A DNA stretch of 64,000 nt, from contig PQWQ01000003.1 of NCBI GenBank assembly GCA_002943765.1, positions 1,612,001-1,676,000 of the forward strand, given 5' to 3'. Below the pieces are notes generated by a model. That model was not told the origin of the DNA and did not search any database. It saw only the letters and a list, made by a program, of their open reading frames with translations. Each line of letters opens with the position of its first letter. The stretch's first letter is position 1. The stretch is from Psoroptes ovis (taxonomy: Eukaryota; Arthropoda; Arachnida; Sarcoptiformes; Psoroptidae). Below are positions 43,301 through 58,735 of this stretch, in pieces. The translations under genes were made by a program, and so were the position numbers.

Positions 43301-46300
43301 TTGGCTTGTTGTTCGTATGTTTGTCTATTTCAAATGGAAATTTTTACCAAATCGAATAAATTTTTTGTTTTCTACATTTCAAAATCGATGATTTTTAATG
43401 CATTTTATTTATTTATTTTTCCTACGTAAATATTCTTCTTGTATTATCAACAAACATTGAACATACGCCCATTGAATAATAAACATGGAAAAATATTTGT
43501 TTGTATTTTTATTTTTTTTCAAAAACATGAAAAACATTAGTCAAAATCAAATCATTCATCTTGTTTGATCAAATCGAATCAAATCAAAATGATTTATATG
43601 TGATTTGAATTATATCTTTTCTGAGTGTTTACACATTGATTTATCTTTATTTTTGAAATGGTTTTTTGCGAATTTTTTTCTCTTTGATTTTCTGAATTTA
43701 AATTCAAAGTGATTCAAAGTGATCCAACAAAGTGATTCAGCAATGATCAATGATATTAAATGATGTTCAATGATTTAATGACATCAATTCGGTGATGTCG
43801 TTATGAATGTATTTGATCGAGGAATGAATTTAATCGTAGAATGATGATGTTGATATGTTTTTCCAAAAAAAAATATGACAAATTCGATGAATTTTTAAAA
43901 TATTTGAATTTAAAATTCAAATTTTTCTCAAAAAAAAAAAATCGAAAATTTTAGAAACTTTATATTTCAGAACTCCGATTTTATTTCAAGCAAAACTTTT
44001 TGTTGGGAAAATTCTCTGATCAAAAAATTCAAGAGAATTCATCAGAATCCATGATCAAAAGAATTCAGTGACCAGTGAATGTGGCCATGGTCAAGTTTTT
44101 ATTCTAACGAATTAATCAGAATTTCTCTTCTTTTGAATTGAATAAATCATAGAAAAATTCTCAGGAATTCACTTCACATAAATTTCGAATTATTCATTTT
44201 GGACAATTTTAGTTGATTATTCTTGATTGAAAATGAAATAAAATATCATTTTTACTTCAGCCAAGTGTGAATATTCTTCACTCTGCTATTATTTATTGAA
44301 TATTGTAATTTGATCATTTTTAATCAATGAGTTTTGAATTTTGCAATTTGAATTTTTTTCCCTGATTCTCAATTTACAGTTGATTATATAAATAATGATA
44401 ATTCTTAGTTGATTTTGATTATACAATAGAAAAATAGATCGAAAATTACTGAATACTAAGCATCCGAATATAATAATGATGCTTAGGACTCACAATCGCT
44501 TAATTCAATCGCTTCGCACATCTTTCACAATAATTTCTGTATAAATACTTGGAACACATATATATTTCATTTGGTAAATAGGGTAAATTATGATAATAAT
44601 AATGATAATGATATTAATTTATAAAAAATATTCAGTAAAAAAATAGAAAACACATCTTCATTGAATATTCTAGGGGAAAAAGTAAATTGAAAATATAAAT
44701 ATGCGTAACATGGAACATATTAAATATGGGAAACATTGAAATGATAATTTTTCCAAAGCAAAATATTGAATAGTAAATAATAATGGTAATGATGATAATA
44801 ATGATGATCATATAACAACAATAATCATAACAATAATAATCATTGGCAATAATAAACAATAATCATATTCGTAAATAGTACTAATAATAAACAACAATCA
44901 AATAATAATAATAATGATAATCATTATAATAATAATCGTAATAATATCATTATTATTATGATTATTTTAGGGTTTATTATTGTTTAGTTTGATATGCACA
45001 CACACGCAAACACACAGAAATATGCATGAGAATCGCTTGAATTGCATCTATTCTTTTGGCTTTTTTTAAAAATGAAAATTGAAATATAAACCACAAACTA
45101 CCACGAATCTGTGTGTGTATGGTGAATCTTCACTAATCACATGAGTATGGATAAAATGAAGTAAGTAAAATGTAATAATAAAATAAAGAATAAGTAAACC
45201 TTCAGCAAATTTAATTTCAATCCATTTCAACAACAACAATCGAATTGAAATAGTAATCAAAAATGAAATTATTATGAATTCAAAAATGAATTCTCAGTTA
45301 TCTCATATTTTTCATATTTATTTATTTATTTTGATTTTTTTCCAACGAATATCACGAATTGATTTGAAGATTTGTGTTTGAAGATTTGCTTTTTCTCTCT
45401 CTCTTAGTATTTGATGATTAAGATGTAAAAGTAGAAAGTAGTTGCAAAAAACTACTAATAATGATAATAATAATGGTTATTATTATATGATGATTGTTGG
45501 GACAAGCATCGAGAACAAGGTTCTGATGCATTGAACTACTAAAAAATCAACAAAAAATACCAAATACAAACATACAGACACGCACATACAGACACGAATA
45601 TCATTCAGTGATCATCAGTAAAAATTGAATGGAATTCAATGTAGTTGAATTCAATGGAATAGAAATATGAAAAAAAATGAAAATTAAAATCATCAAAGTA
45701 ATAATAATCATGATAACAATAATAATAATAATAATAATGATAATAATAAACATCATCAATGAAAATTGATGCGGCCTAACGCAAATAATAATAATAATAA
45801 TGATAATGGTTGAAAATATTATTATTATTATCATTATTAATATTTACCCAGAGTATCTCCTTGGTTACCAATGGAATTCAATTCTATTTCTTTTTTGCTT
45901 TTTAACTTATTCTTATTTATTTTTCCCTTCTTCAAAGAAAAAACTGATTCACTGATTTTTACTCCATTCCATGATTCTCACGATTTTTTTATCATGTTTC
46001 ATGGCATAAAAAATAGAATAGAAAATAATGATGATTGTATGATAATGTTAATAATGATTGTATAATAATAAATATTTTAAAGCATTTTCATTTATTTATT
46101 TTTCTGTCTTTTTGATATGAAAAATATAGATCAAAAGACCTTAATTTATTTCGTTGTTATTGTTTTGATTGGTTATGTTTATTTATTTGTTGTTTTGTTT
46201 GATTTAAATGACAAAATTCAATGAATCAATGATCAATGATCGAATGAATCAATCAATCAATTGATTGATTTGGCTTTCAATTAATTTTTTGAATTTGAAA

Positions 46301-49300
46301 ATTCAAATATCTTCAAGATATGTTATTATCATTGTTTGTTATTATTATACATTAAAATTCACCAATTCCATCGAATTTCCTTCACTCACAATTGATGATA
46401 ATCTTCAAGATTTGTATAAATATTCATTTGAACAATCAAAGAGATGAGATAGAATCACATCAGCGAAATTGAATTCATTAATTTCATTTGTAAATATCGT
46501 CTTTAATTAAATTTTTTGATTCATTTATTCAATCATTTATTTGTTTATTTGATTAATTTTGTGATTATCTTTGAATGAATTAAATTCTATGCACATGCGA
46601 CAAAAAACTAAGCAAAAAAATTCAATTTCGAGCCAAAGAAATTTAATTTTGAAAATTATTTCAATATCATGAATTATTTTTCCATTCTTCTTCTTTTGAA
46701 ATTAAATTCAGATCAATCAAACACCCAAGACACATACGCACACCAACACACATGAACATGTGCCATCTTGAATAATAAAATGATTCAATAATTCAACGAT
46801 GATGATGATGGTGGTGATGAAGGAATGATCATCATTCCAAGAAATCAAATTGAAGCAATTCAAATTCAAATAAATCAAACAGCGCTTTGAAGAATAACGA
46901 TCATCATTGGCATCATGCATTAAATGGCATCAAAATTGGCGAAATTGATCAATCATTGATCATATTTCAAATGTCTATTTTTATTTTTCCTGCCATTGAA
47001 ACAATTGATTTTTTTTATTGATGGTAAGATAATTTATACTGATAATAATAATAAAATTATGATTGCAAGATTTATTGCATATATGATGCATATATCGAAA
47101 TAATAAATAAATAATAAGGTAATAATTCGAGAAATTGTCATATGGCGTAATAAATAAATTAATTTATGTTTATTATTATCATTATTATTATTATTATTAT
47201 AAGCATCATCAATTTTAATTTTCAATTTTGAAAATCAAGATAATTATTATTATTATTATCAGTATCAAATTTATTATTCATTTGTTTCATCAATGATAAA
47301 TAAATGTGAATACATGATTCAATGTTGGCCGTATGGTGGCAATATGGCATCAAAATTCATTTGGGATCCAATAATAATCATAATAATCTTTGATTTATTT
47401 TCATTTTCATCATGATTTTGTTGACATTTGCAAATAATGAAAAAAAAAATTCAAATAAAAAATATTCAATTTCATTATCATTATTATTATTTTTTTTCAT
47501 TAGAATCAACGAATGATAACGAATGGTGCATTGCATATTATGCAATGTACCATTGAAAAATATGTACGCAGGCTATGTATGCACTGGCTGCTGTGCTAGT
47601 TTTTTGTGCATATTTTTCTATTCTTAATTTTCATAATTCAATTTTCAAATTGAAAATTCCATGAATTGAAACAAAAAATGATGATGATCAAGATGAAGAA
47701 ATTGAAATGAGAATAGAAATAGAAATGTTTCAATCTAATTCAAACTAAATTGGATATATTTATTTTATCGATGGAGCAGATTCATCATTGAAGATTTCAA
47801 ATTTCTATCAAAAATAATGATTTAGAATTGAAGAGAAGAAAAAAAAAGTTCAATAAAAGTCAATTAAATTTTAGTTCAAAGATTAATTTCTTTAAAATCA
47901 ATTTTTCTTGGTATTTTTAGATTGAAATTAGGGATTATTTTATCGCAGCATCTGTATCAGTATGTGTATGAGCGTGAAGGCTTCAAAGATCACACCAAAG
48001 AAACACACAGATCTTGGAATCTCATTTATCGGATGCACCCAACAAACAGAGTAAAGCTTCCTGATACATCTTAAAATAAAATAATAATGAACACTTCTTT
48101 CAAAGGAACACTTCTTAATTTCACAATTCATAAGATGTTTGACAATTTAATATTTTTTTTTCGATTGTACAATGATAATTCAATCATAATAATAATAATA
48201 ATAATGATAAACATCTCAATAATGAATGAGAAAAAAATGAACTGAAATTCTTATCTCAATGTAAAAAATTTTTTTTTTGAAAAATCTCTTTGTTAAAAAT
48301 GAACAAAAAATTTAATTTCGAGTGTTTTCATTTCTTTGTTAAGAGAAAAAAAAATTATGAAAAATTATTCTTCATTCAATTTCAACCCGATTCTCTCTTC
48401 ATGTCTACCAGAATTCAATCATTTTCTATGGATTCACAAATAGTGAGAGCGTTACACAATGTGTTCACAATGTCACATACAAAACAATGAAACAAGAATG
48501 AATAATGATGAATTGATATTTGAAAATGGTTGAAAATAGAGGGCGAGAGAATAAAAAATTCAATTGAAATGAATTTTTTCTGAGGAAAAAAAATTATTAA
48601 AATAATTTTCAATTGAAATATATTTATTGAAATCATAATTTTTGAGACAAAATGAAATTTACTGTATTGAATTGAAATGAATGACGATATTCACTGATGA
48701 TGATGATGATGATCATGATTGAAATTGACAATTTTCATCAAAAAAATTTTCATGATTTGCAAATTCATTATCATTATTTATTTTTAGGCAAAAATTGATT
48801 ATTCATATATTAAAAACGAAAATTGTTTGAAATTGTTTCAGTTCAAATTCAAATTCAAATTCAAATTTTAATTTCATTTTCAATTTTTTTTTTCTATGCT
48901 TCAATTTTGAAATCAAATTCAATGAATTTTTCATTGAATGAAAAATTGTCAAAATTGAAAATTTGTTTACTTAACATTTTAATTTTGATTTCAATTTCAT
49001 TTTTTATTTTTTATTTTTAGTTTTTTGGCCCTTCTCTCTTTGAAAAAAAAAAAAAAAATGAATTCATTCATATTTTGTCATTGTTCGAGTGTTTGAGAGT
49101 GTGTATGAGTATAATCAAATCAAATCAAATGAAATTTAAACGAAATCAAACGAAATGAAATGCAAATTTTTTTGGGAAAATTTTTGCCAAAAAAAAAATT
49201 TTTCAAAACAAAACCTCTCAAAATTTCAGAATTGAAATTTAAATTAGAATTTCCTTTCATTTTTTTTTGTTTATTTGACACAAAAAATAAATTTTTTGAG

Positions 49301-52300
49301 AGGAAAATAATGAAAATACATGTCAATCTTGGCATGTTTGACAATTGATCGCTTGTTTGTTTGTTTGTTCGTAGAAAAAACGAAATGCTCTTTGAATGTT
49401 CCGATCTTCGCAAATTGACATGATCCGCAAGCACCAGCAAGGTCTCTGTGCATGTTTCGGTTGTTTTTTGTCATTTGTTTCACGGTTCAAAGTATACATG
49501 GTGGTGAAACAACCAAATACGGAGGACGAAATTTTGTCAACGTCAAAATTTGACAATTTCAATTGTTTGTTTTTTCTAAATATTTTTCATGTTATTGCTC
49601 GTTCGCTGATATCAATGTTGACATTTTTCGGTTATAATTTAATAAATTTATTTATTTATTTATTGACGGATAAGTAGGAATATTTTTTCAAGGAATTTCT
49701 TCGCTTTTTCATCAAAAAATAATGATGAAAAAAGGAATTTTCAACGGAATTCAATGAGGAAAAATGGAAGAGAAATTTCCATCAAAATTTGTCCCTTTTC
49801 ATACAAAAAAAAAACGTGACATTATCATTGCTTATTAGATTATTATTATTATTTGACAAAGAACGTCAAATATATTGAGAGATTGAGAGAGATGTAGACC
49901 TTTTTGTGGACCATATATTCGTTTTTACATGTCATTTTTTTCCAACGATTATTACTGAATTATTATTAAGTTAGATAGATATTCATTATCGCACACACAT
50001 ATTATAACCATGTATATTGATATATATTGATGCCATATCGATTATGTCAATAAATTGTTTTCTTTGATAATAATAATAATGATAATAAATTTCTCTCGAT
50101 TATTATTATTAATCTAATATTTATTTTTTCAATTTTTCATATTTCACTCTCCTTTTTCAACTCTCGATATCATTATTGGAAATATTAGACTTTTGAAGAA
50201 AATTTTTGAAAAAGTAATTTAAGAGTTTTTTTTAAATGGAGAAAGCGTTGAAAACGTTTCATTGGGTTCACTCTTAATAATGACAATAAAAAAATAATAA
50301 TCATGATAATAATGTCGATAATGTCAACAAGACCAGCAATGCAGTAGCAGCGGCAGTAACAGCCATTAACAAGAGCAAAAAGGGGATCGCCAAAAGGTTT
50401 GCAAGAATGACAGCATCCCTGAAGAAATACCCGAGATCAAAATGATAAAAATGAACGGATAAGAAATTACGGAAAATCGATTTGAAATTGACATGAATTT
50501 GATTAAAAATGTAAGAATTTGATTGAATTTTCTCGTATCAATGAATGGATGCAATCGATATGGGTATTGAAACGTGTATTGAAATTGTAATTATCATCAA
50601 CATTTATTGACACGTGTGGCATACATTACAGCAAATCATTAAATATCAATTTCAATAATGACAATTTCAAATGTAAAATAAAAATAAATAAATGAATAAC
50701 AAATTATTATGAAAAAAATTGTCCAAATGAGAATAATCAATTAATTTATTGATATAATTACATGAATTCTAAGACATAAATGAATAAATTTCATTTATTC
50801 TTGAACAAAAAGCAGAGTAAAAAATAGATAAATTGAAAAATATGTTCATAGAACAATAAATAAAAATGAATAAATAAATGAATGAATAAATGTCTTTTAA
50901 CCCTTTTTTTAAATGAAATATTCTCAATATAAATTATTAATGAAACGAATAATTCATTTTGAATTTATCTTAAATTATATCAAAAGCAAACACAACACAA
51001 ATACACGAAAACAAAACTCATATAACTTGATGTCAATATGTTTTCAATGTAATAGATTCATGTATATGAATGAATGTTCATGGTTGAAAAACAATATTTT
51101 TTTCATAAAGAAAAAATTTTGTGGATTAAACATTAATTTCATCAAAAAAAGAAAACATTCATTCACCAAGAATTATTGTCATCATTATCAGTATCATAAG
51201 TAGCACTAACATAATTATTGTTTGGGACGACAATTCTTCAGGAAGAATTATTGTCTGGGAGTTACAATCGTGGTACCAAAGTGTGTTAGTGTGTGCGTGA
51301 ACAACTGCATTCATTCATCCACTGTTTTTCTCATTCGTGAATTCAAAGTGAAAAAATAATGAAAAAAATAATCAATAAACACAAGGATTTCTTCTTGCTG
51401 TTCTTGTTCTTCCTCTCATTTCATTTTACTTATTTTTTTGCTGATTTTATTAAAAAAAAAACTTTTAAAAATAATGATAATAATAATGATAACAATAAAT
51501 AATTAGCTTACAATAGCAACTTCTAAGATTTTTCTTCTCTTAAAGATTTGAAATTCTTTCACTTTTTTAAAGAACAAAAATTCTTATTTATTATCATTAA
51601 ATAAAGACTAAGAATTTCAGAATTTCAATTCAATTATTCTTCTACCGTAAACAACGGAAATAAACTCAATCTCAATCACAGTTTGTGTGCATATCGATTC
51701 AATCTTTCATTATCCTTACGCCCCCATCCATTCTCTCGCTAGCTGAATAGGCATGGAAGCAGCAGTATATTACTATAGCATATCATCAGCAGCAAAAAAT
51801 GACAGGAAGCAACGCTGAATTTTCATTAAAATTTTTTCAACAGATTCTCGTACGATTCAATGAAATTCTATGATGGATTATTATTGGCGAATTATAATCC
51901 TTACAAGAATCGATTAATCTTTGAATTTATTTCATTTTTTTGAAACAGGAAACGATACAGAATCCGGAATCGAACGCGAATCAAATGGAGATTCTTTTGG
52001 TTGATAATGAAATGAAATGAAATCGTATCATATTGATTTATTTTTCTTTTGATTGAAATCACTACTAATGATTATTGATCGTTACATTGATCACTGCTGC
52101 AGATATACTGCATTTGTTTGTGTCAATATGTCGTCAATGTCTGTGTTTGTGTCTGTGTATGTCTGTGAGCCAATAAACAGTTACAAATGGAAACAAATTT
52201 CAATTTTCTCCATGTGATTCCATTCAATTCAATCGAATTGATTGATCACACATTTTTGTTGATATTATTATTATTTTCAATGCCATCAATTTTTGGGCAA

Positions 52301-55300
52301 TTGATTTGGCAATCATATATTTGATTGCTGCTGCCATTATCATTATTGATCATTGAATATATTGAATCTGAATGTAAGTTATTTATTGATTGAAATCGAT
52401 TGATCGTTAAGGAATATTAGTTTTATTTTGGGCAAAAGAAGAAAAAAAATCAATCAATACCACGCAATATATCACAATTGATTTATATTAGAATATCAGA
52501 TATTAGTCAATATCAATCTATTTGAAAATATCAAATATGGGAATATCAAATATGGAGATATCAATGCGAATATTATATTGTAAATAGATAAATAATCAAT
52601 CGAGAAAACAATTTGATTGAAACAAAGTATACAAAATTCAATTATAATTTAGTTAATTATTTCAAACATAACCCATTAACATACCATTATCAATTTGATT
52701 CATTCATTCATTTATTCAATAATTACTCAATGGCCTTGAACAGACGTCTATGTGTGTGTGTGTGATTGTTAATTGGTTAATTAGGAATACATTTTAAATG
52801 TTTGGAAATTACATTAAAAATTGAAAAGAATTTCAGAAATCATTTAAAATTTATAGATTGTAATATATTTGAAAACAACAATTTCAAACTCGCACATTCG
52901 ATGTACAATAAATATTTCATTTATCTAATTCATTCATTCGATAAAATCAAATCAAATTTAATGATTTGACCATTGGAAACATTTGATTTCCCCATTCAAA
53001 TATCAAACATCGAAACTAATAATGATGATGTCATTATCATTACTGATGCATCTTTTTATTGATGTCATTATGATTAAATTATTCATGTCAAATATTCAAA
53101 GAATCAACGGAATATTCAAATCATTCACAGAAATACAAATAACGAAATGTTGAAAATGTATTCAAAATAATTCAACCAAGCAATCATTAAGAACGATACC
53201 ATTATTTGTACGCACCGAATATCATTTCGACAAATAATGACAATTAAATAAATGATAAAAGCACCAAAAATGTCAAATAAATAATTTTGAAAAGAATGAA
53301 TAATCAATACATTCAATGTAATACATCGGATATATTGAATACAATGAATGCATATGCAAATTTACTCGGAAATAAATGCAAAAATTCCATACAAATTCAA
53401 ATCACAAAATTGACAAAGTAAAAAAAGCTCAACTGACCTTTGTAATCTTCATAGATTTGATCCAAGAAAAAACGAAAATAAATAAATTTTGATTATCTTG
53501 TTCGTTTTATTGTTTGATTGATTTTTATATTTTTATTGAATTTGATCGTCGTCGTTGGCGTTGTTTGAGTCGCTCGCTTGCTTTATTTGTAATAAACATC
53601 AATATTATGATTCAATGATAAAAATAATAATGATTGTATTCAATAATAACAACCGATAATAAATAATGTAAATGTTGTCTCTATTGTGTCGTCGATATTT
53701 GTTTATTTATTTATTTATTTATTGTCATTTATTCGTTTATTTATTTATTGCCATTTTTAGGTTTTATTCAAACGTTCAAATGGCCAAAGTTTATTATTAT
53801 AAATGTTATTATCAATGTTATAAATAAATGTTATTTTTATTGTTCTTGGTCTTGGTCTTGATCGTAGTCATCGATGTTATTATAAATAAATGAATAAAAC
53901 AAACAAAATTTAATCATTTGAATACAACTTTGCAAAAAAGTATTGCAGAAAAGTACATCGAAATTAATAGATTGCATCAGATTAGATTGACATTGTATTA
54001 TTAGTTGTTGTTATTTGATGAATTTTTTATATGAAATTTTGTTCAAAAATGATTCAATGAAATTTTCAATTGATTCAATGATATTGTTTTAGATGAATTT
54101 ACGGATGAAATTTCGGACTCTGAACATCATGTCAATAATTAAAACATTTTAATTGGACTGTATTGGTCGTAAATATTTCAAATTTTTCAAAATTTTTAAT
54201 TGTTTCAATTGTTTCAAACGCTTTAATTGTTTTGAAAATTTTCAATTATTAAATTTTCAAACAAAATCATTAATAATAATGTCACACATCATTAAAAATT
54301 TTCATTGTTGTTGTCGTAATAAACAACATCTCTTAACATACAGATGAATTTGCTTTGGATTAATCATTCAGACGAAAAGCGAACAAAATAATGATGAACG
54401 AAACGAAATAATAATTCATATTTTTTGAAAAATGAATAATTATGCATAATTATTTGGATGATTAATTATTATTATCATCATTATCATTATTATAATCGTT
54501 AGTAATTTACTGATAAATCAATTGTTTTTCATTGTTGTTTCAATGTGTTTTCAATGTTTCAAACGATGGATTGTGCTTTACTGTTGTTTGCTTGCATTCA
54601 TTTGTTTTGTTTTTCGATGTTCCTTAGCATCAACATCAAATGTGTGATTTCAAATGTTGAATGCGTTTCATGTTCAATATTTTTCTGCATTTCTGCATTT
54701 TCAACCAAATGATTATATTCATATTCATACAATATGAAATGATGGTAGAAATTTCCGAAAATTTTTTTTCCGCATTTTCGGAGACGAATCATTTGGATTC
54801 ATGCTTTTTTGGTTATTATTATCAATATTAGAAGCTGATATTGGAAATATTGTATGCAATAAAATACAAACACACACACGCCAACACACATTGAATTGAA
54901 TTGAATGAATTGATGAACATTTGCGCCATGATGTTTATATGTTTCGGGTTTCATTTTGTTATTGTTTTTGTTCATGTTTCATTCACAATGCCCAATTTCG
55001 TTGCCCGATATTTTGTGCAAAGAATCAAAGAACATTTTCAATGATGCATTTTCCGTGTAAATTCCTTGCAATGTTTCATGCATTTATCTATGCGTTTGTG
55101 TGTTGGTGTATTTTATGTATTCTCAATACAATTCTTTATCTTCAAATAAATGTTTTTCAATGTTTTCACTATCAAATATTACATGAATTTTCAATGGATT
55201 TTTAATATTTTTTTTCTTTCTAAAATGATTTCGAATTCATTTTTAAAAGGTTATTATTTTAAATTATTCAGTTGAAATTCCTTTTCTTACATGAAAAAGG

Positions 55301-56797
55301 AGAATTCAATTCAATTCAATTGCCTTCAATTATTGTTATTAGGATAATATTGATCATAATAATATTAATGGTAATAATATTACTGATACATCGATCTATT
55401 CGATGTACGTACACGAATTTAAGGCACAAAAATTCAGATAGGTAAAAATACATTGGAAACGATTAGCATTGAATCGCTGTTGAAATCAAATCGTTGGTTT
55501 TTTGAATCTATTTGACATTAAAAAATGAAATTGAATCGAAAATCGGCTTCATACAAATACAAAAGAATGACAATATTATTCTTGTCATCATCATTATTAT
55601 TATCAATAAAAATTGATAATTACAATAATTACAGAGATTGAATTAAAAAAATCGATCAAAATATGGACACATTTTTCGAATACATTTTCATGCGTAGGAT
55701 TAATATTAAATAGGATTAACATGAAATGATTGTAAACATGATCATAAATGATTATTGAAAAATATTATTATAAAATACTTGTCAGCTGATTATTTAACGT
55801 AAATTTTCTTTGGTATTTTCTTTGAATATAATCTACTTCTATTTAATGTATGGAAATTAAGCTTGAAATTAGCTTATTCATTATGGTAATTATAATTATC
55901 ATAAGTATTTCATTCAATATTTCTTATTGGGGCGTTTGTGTGTTAATGATTTTGAGTGAAAAAAAAAACTTTTTTTTTGAACCCTTTTTGTTCAAAAATT
56001 ATGCAAGATTACATTAACTGTATAATGTTAAGTGAATGAATATTCATCCATTCAGCCAATCAGGCAATCAATTAATCAATCAATGAATTTATTGTCATAA
56101 ATTCTGATAATAAACTAACAACCAAACTATTTAATTGAGCGCAAAAAATGGTAAAAAGTAAAATATGGTTGATAATGGAATTTTGATAATTAATTATCGA
56201 TAATGATATGCAAATACATTTTTTCAAGGGATATACATTAATTCGGTGATAATTTTTCTTTTCCATTGAACACACACAGTAATGATTTGATTTATTATTT
56301 ATTTTGTTGATCGATTAATTGTTTGATTGACATATTTCATTCGTGGTATGAATAAATTATGTGTATGTTTGCCAAAAACACTTTGTAAAATTCAGATTAA
56401 ATTTGTATTTCGGATTTTGATGTACATTTATGGGATATACGCGCAACATGCTTGCAATTGGATATAAAGTCTAATTATGCGTATGTGTGTGTTTTACCAA
56501 GAATCAAAAAACAAAACAGAGAATTATTGACAGGAATTTTAATTTCCTGTCAATCAATCAATCAATTAATCAATCCATTAAGTCATTTTGTATTTTGTCT
56601 ATAAACTAAATGATTTAATGATGATGATGATGATGATTAAAATAATTATCAAAATTTGATTGAAAGGAAATTAAAATTAAATTTTGGATTTCAATTTTTT
56701 TTTCATTCATTAATTTTTTTCCAATGTCAATCAAATAATTAAGTCAATGGATCAATGTTAAACACGTGTTTGTGAAATATACACGAATAAATAAAAA
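37321..56797. other. 19-kb gene-poor stretch
   Basis: Almost entirely AT-rich DNA with ATT, CATT, TTTG and ATTT simple repeats (for example 45700-45840, 47170-47270 and 53700-53750) and short hairpins (40301-40330, 47532-47553). A purine-rich patch lies at 37975-38060. Two short open stretches (40456-40596 minus, 50320-50448 plus) are noted as findings. No gene, LTR or tRNA was found. It could be long introns of a gene whose exons I cannot see, or intergenic DNA. Confidence 0.5.
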
Positions 56798-57991
56798 ATG
56801 GAATTATTATTATTAATTAAAATTTGTTTATACATTATTATAATACCTTTGATTGTATGTATTTTGATGTATTCTGTTTATTTTTCTAATTTGAAATTAA
56901 TCATTTCTATCTTTAAATTTTCGATTCATTTCAGTTATCTATAACATTTCCATTATTATTTTTGATATTATTTTATTCATCATCATTATTGCTATGTATT
57001 TATCGTAATTATTATCAAATTGATGATAGTTTTATCGATGACTTAGATATTTTAATGAATGATTCGATTTATTTGAAACTATGGGATAGCATTAACTGTG
57101 TTATAGCATGTAATTTTGCTTTTGTAAGTTTTGAATTGTTTTAAATAATTAGAATTGAATTTTGCAGCTTTATTCCTGAAATTCGGAGAATTTTACTATG
57201 GTTATGATGTGATAGGCTTAGAAAATTTACCCGAAAATAATAGTTCAGCAATATTCATATTTTATCATGGAATGTGGCCATGTGATATTTATTTTTTCAA
57301 TGCAAAATGTTATTGTCTTAAAAAACGTCCAGCATTCACAATTATTGAACGTATTATGTATAAATTTCCAGGTAAATTTAATTCATTTAAAAATTTATGT
57401 TTTTAATTTTAAACTGAAATCGAAAGGTTTACGAAAATATTTTCGCACACTACGGATTGTACCTGGATCAATTGATGATTGTGTAAAAATTTTAAATAAT
57501 AAATCATCAATCATATTATCACCTGGTGGACTTCGAGAAGCAATGTTCAGTGATCATCGTAATTATCAAACAATGTTTCAAGGTCGATTAGGATTTGCAC
57601 GTATCGTAAAACAAACAAACGTACCGATAATACCGATGTTCACCTGTAATATACGTGAAGCATTTAGATTAGTACCATTTACACGATCATTTACTGAATA
57701 TATGTACAATAAATATCGCATTCCATTATTTTTAACCTATGGTGGATTACCAGTAAAATTGACAACAGTAATAGGTGAACCAATACATTTCACACCTGAA
57801 ATGTCACTTGAAGATATATCCAATTTGGTAAATACATTTTTTCTTATCAATTTTGATTAATTGAATCATTTTATTATTCAAATCATCTTTCATAATTATC
57901 ATAGACACAAATCAAAATCAAAGAATTGATTGAACGCCATCAAACACTACCAGGATCAATGTTGGAAGCATTACAGCAAAGATTTCATTGA
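56798..57991 (+). CDS. TMEM68: TMEM68-like ER acyltransferase
   Basis: Glycerolipid acyltransferase-like membrane protein; the vertebrate homologue makes triacylglycerol at the ER (family knowledge). Five exons: 56798-56854, 56935-57109, 57168-57371, 57427-57827 and 57905-57991, giving 307 residues against about 324 in vertebrates. The second donor (GCAT|GTAATT) was preferred over the stronger GTAAGT 14 bp later because only it keeps the frame and the spacing between WDS and FYYGYDV seen in the family. Two N-terminal hydrophobic segments precede the catalytic YHGMWPCD motif. Also visible are LSPGGLREAMFSD, PIIPMFTCNIREAF, and YGGLPVKLTTVIGEPI, ending in a QRFH C-terminus. All key blocks are intact. 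Confidence 0.92.
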
Positions 57992-58735
57992 AAATCTTAA
58001 GTAAGAAAAAAAATCGCAGAATAAATCATAGATGTCTGACAATCATGAGGATCTTAGAAAAAAAATCCATTAACCAACATTAAATTCTATGTTTGACAAT
58101 GGTAATAATGATTTAAATTTTCACATTAAATTTTGTTGTTTGTTGTTTTGTTTTGTTTATTTATTTATTTATTTATCTTACTATTATTATTCACAAATTG
58201 TCCTTGACTTTTGAACATAATGTCACATTGATTGAATCAATTGAATTTGTGTTGTTTTTTCAAAAATTTTCACTTTTTATTTATTTATTTATTTATTGGT
58301 TATTTTGGATTTTTAATGGTATTTTCACCATTAAAATACCATTATAAATCCATCATCATCATCATCATCAGAAAATATAAGAAATAAGAAATGAGATTAT
58401 CATTTATTTTTGTTGTTTTTGTACAATGAAAAATCATTCCATTACTTCATTTTTTGTTTTGTTTTTTCATTCAAATCATAATTCAATTTACACAATGATA
58501 AGTAAGTGAGTTTTATTTTATTCCTAGAAAAAAAAAATTTCAAGATCTTTTCTCATTTAATCGGTCTTGGACGTATTTATACGCATTTAAAAAGCTAATT
58601 TAAATTTTGCCGCTGACGTACTAATACGTCATTATAAACGTACGTATAGCTAAATTAGCGGCATTCACAATGCTTGTGGCCGAAAATTTCAAATGGACAG
58701 TTTCGGTGTGTCATATTTTTTGGCATAATTTTTTT
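57992..58735. other. 3' flank with CG-containing palindromes
   Basis: After TMEM68, ATTT repeats (58157-58185, 58277-58300). Then 58570-58670 has GACGTACTAATACGTC, ACGTACGT and an inverted TGCCGCT/AGCGGCA pair spaced about 50 bp, unusual in this CG-poor DNA. No gene is called. Confidence 0.5.
58020..58025 (+). terminator. Polyadenylation signal of TMEM68-like gene
   Basis: AATAAA about 29 bp after the stop codon, implying a very short 3' UTR. Confidence 0.55.

Noticed and set aside
47532..47553. 11-bp stem hairpin GGTGCATTGCA/TGCAATGTACC as a microRNA precursor
   Set aside because: Stem far too short for a pre-miRNA and no flanking pairing.
49120..49677. Several overlapping frames on both strands
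   Set aside because: Derived from TTTG/CAAA and A/T runs; no frame is favoured.
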